The notes beneath the pieces are model-generated. The model ran no database searches. It was given only the letters and a program-made list of their open reading frames with translations, and had not been told where the DNA came from. Of a DNA stretch of 13,937 nt, positions 13,801-13,937 are shown in pieces. Where the stretch lies: contig DBXQ01000105.1 in the NCBI GenBank assembly GCA_002309955.1, positions 7,345 to 21,281 of the forward strand. The letters run 5' to 3'. The position numbers were made by a program, and so were the translations under genes. This stretch comes from Bacteroidales bacterium UBA1208 (GTDB lineage Bacteria; Bacteroidota; Bacteroidia; Bacteroidales; P3). Each line of letters begins with the position of its first letter. Positions within the stretch are counted from its first letter, which is position 1.

Positions 13801-13937
13801 GCCTCAGCCGGAGGCCGTTCGGGAGCAAAGCGGAGGCATGTAAAATGAAAAGACTGATAATAATCTCTCTATCCCGTTTTCCGACTCAATGACCGACGTA
13901 GGCTCGGTCGTTCTTCCGTCGCTCCTTATTCCTCAGT
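13801..13937. repeat. Dispersed 137-bp repeat, copy B (cut by window end)
   Basis: This is a gap-free match to 3262-3398 in the same orientation, with 17 differences. The left edge is sharp at GCCTCAGCCGGAGGC. The conserved stems GCCTC/GAGGC (13801-13815) and GACCG/CGGTC (13891-13909) are intact. The element runs off the window, so its full length is unknown. It lies upstream of the sigma-factor operon, while copy A lies downstream of the operon terminator. Confidence 0.85.

Overview
The window reads as accessory chromosomal DNA from a member of the Bacteroidetes, most likely order Bacteroidales, with a type IX secretion system (T9SS). Three of its proteins end in type A T9SS sorting domains (a W/V-x-PNP stretch, then a G-x-Y-x-L/I-R tail). 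Other Bacteroidetes hallmarks are BACON modules, C10 (streptopain-like) peptidases, an Omp28-type protein and several outer-membrane-type lipoproteins. Every gene I can support lies on the minus strand.

From right to left, in the direction of transcription, the layout is as follows. (1) 13801-13937 is copy B of a 137-bp dispersed repeat, cut by the window edge, followed by an AT-rich leader. (2) 13513 down to 3677 is a ten-gene, co-directional, tightly packed set: an ECF sigma factor; a 94-aa single-pass membrane protein; a 133-aa secreted protein; a 345-aa lipoprotein whose end resembles the pro-region of Bacteroidales subtilases; an Omp28-like protein with a CxxC motif and a T9SS tail; a 161-aa lipoprotein; two tandem C10 cysteine peptidases with identical architecture (pro-domain, C10, BACON, unknown beta domain, T9SS tail); a second 161-aa lipoprotein related to the first; and a 258-aa lipoprotein with an InlB-like repeat. 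Apart from the 76-bp gap after the sigma gene and the 42-bp gap before the last gene, junctions are -4 to +19 bp, and two are ATGA overlaps. (3) 3609-3649 is a clear intrinsic terminator closing the set. (4) 3045-3608 is intergenic. It holds repeat copy A, an 11-bp x3 tandem repeat inside a long inverted repeat, and a perfect 7-3-7 palindrome. (5) 3044-1 is the N-terminal 1014 residues of an alpha-2-macroglobulin family protein that runs off the window.

My reading is that this is an ECF-controlled secreted thiol-protease module. Two T9SS-exported cysteine peptidases are produced with two small paralogous lipoproteins that sit where lipoprotein inhibitors of C10 peptidases are known to sit in Bacteroides fragilis, and with a further lipoprotein that looks like a detached protease pro-domain. 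A broad-spectrum protease trap (alpha-2-macroglobulin) lies immediately downstream. The module is bracketed by two same-orientation copies of a structured 137-bp repeat (120 of 137 positions identical, no gaps). The inhibitor roles, the sigma-factor control of the whole set and the mobility of the module are inferences; the gene order, motifs, terminator and repeats are read directly from the sequence.
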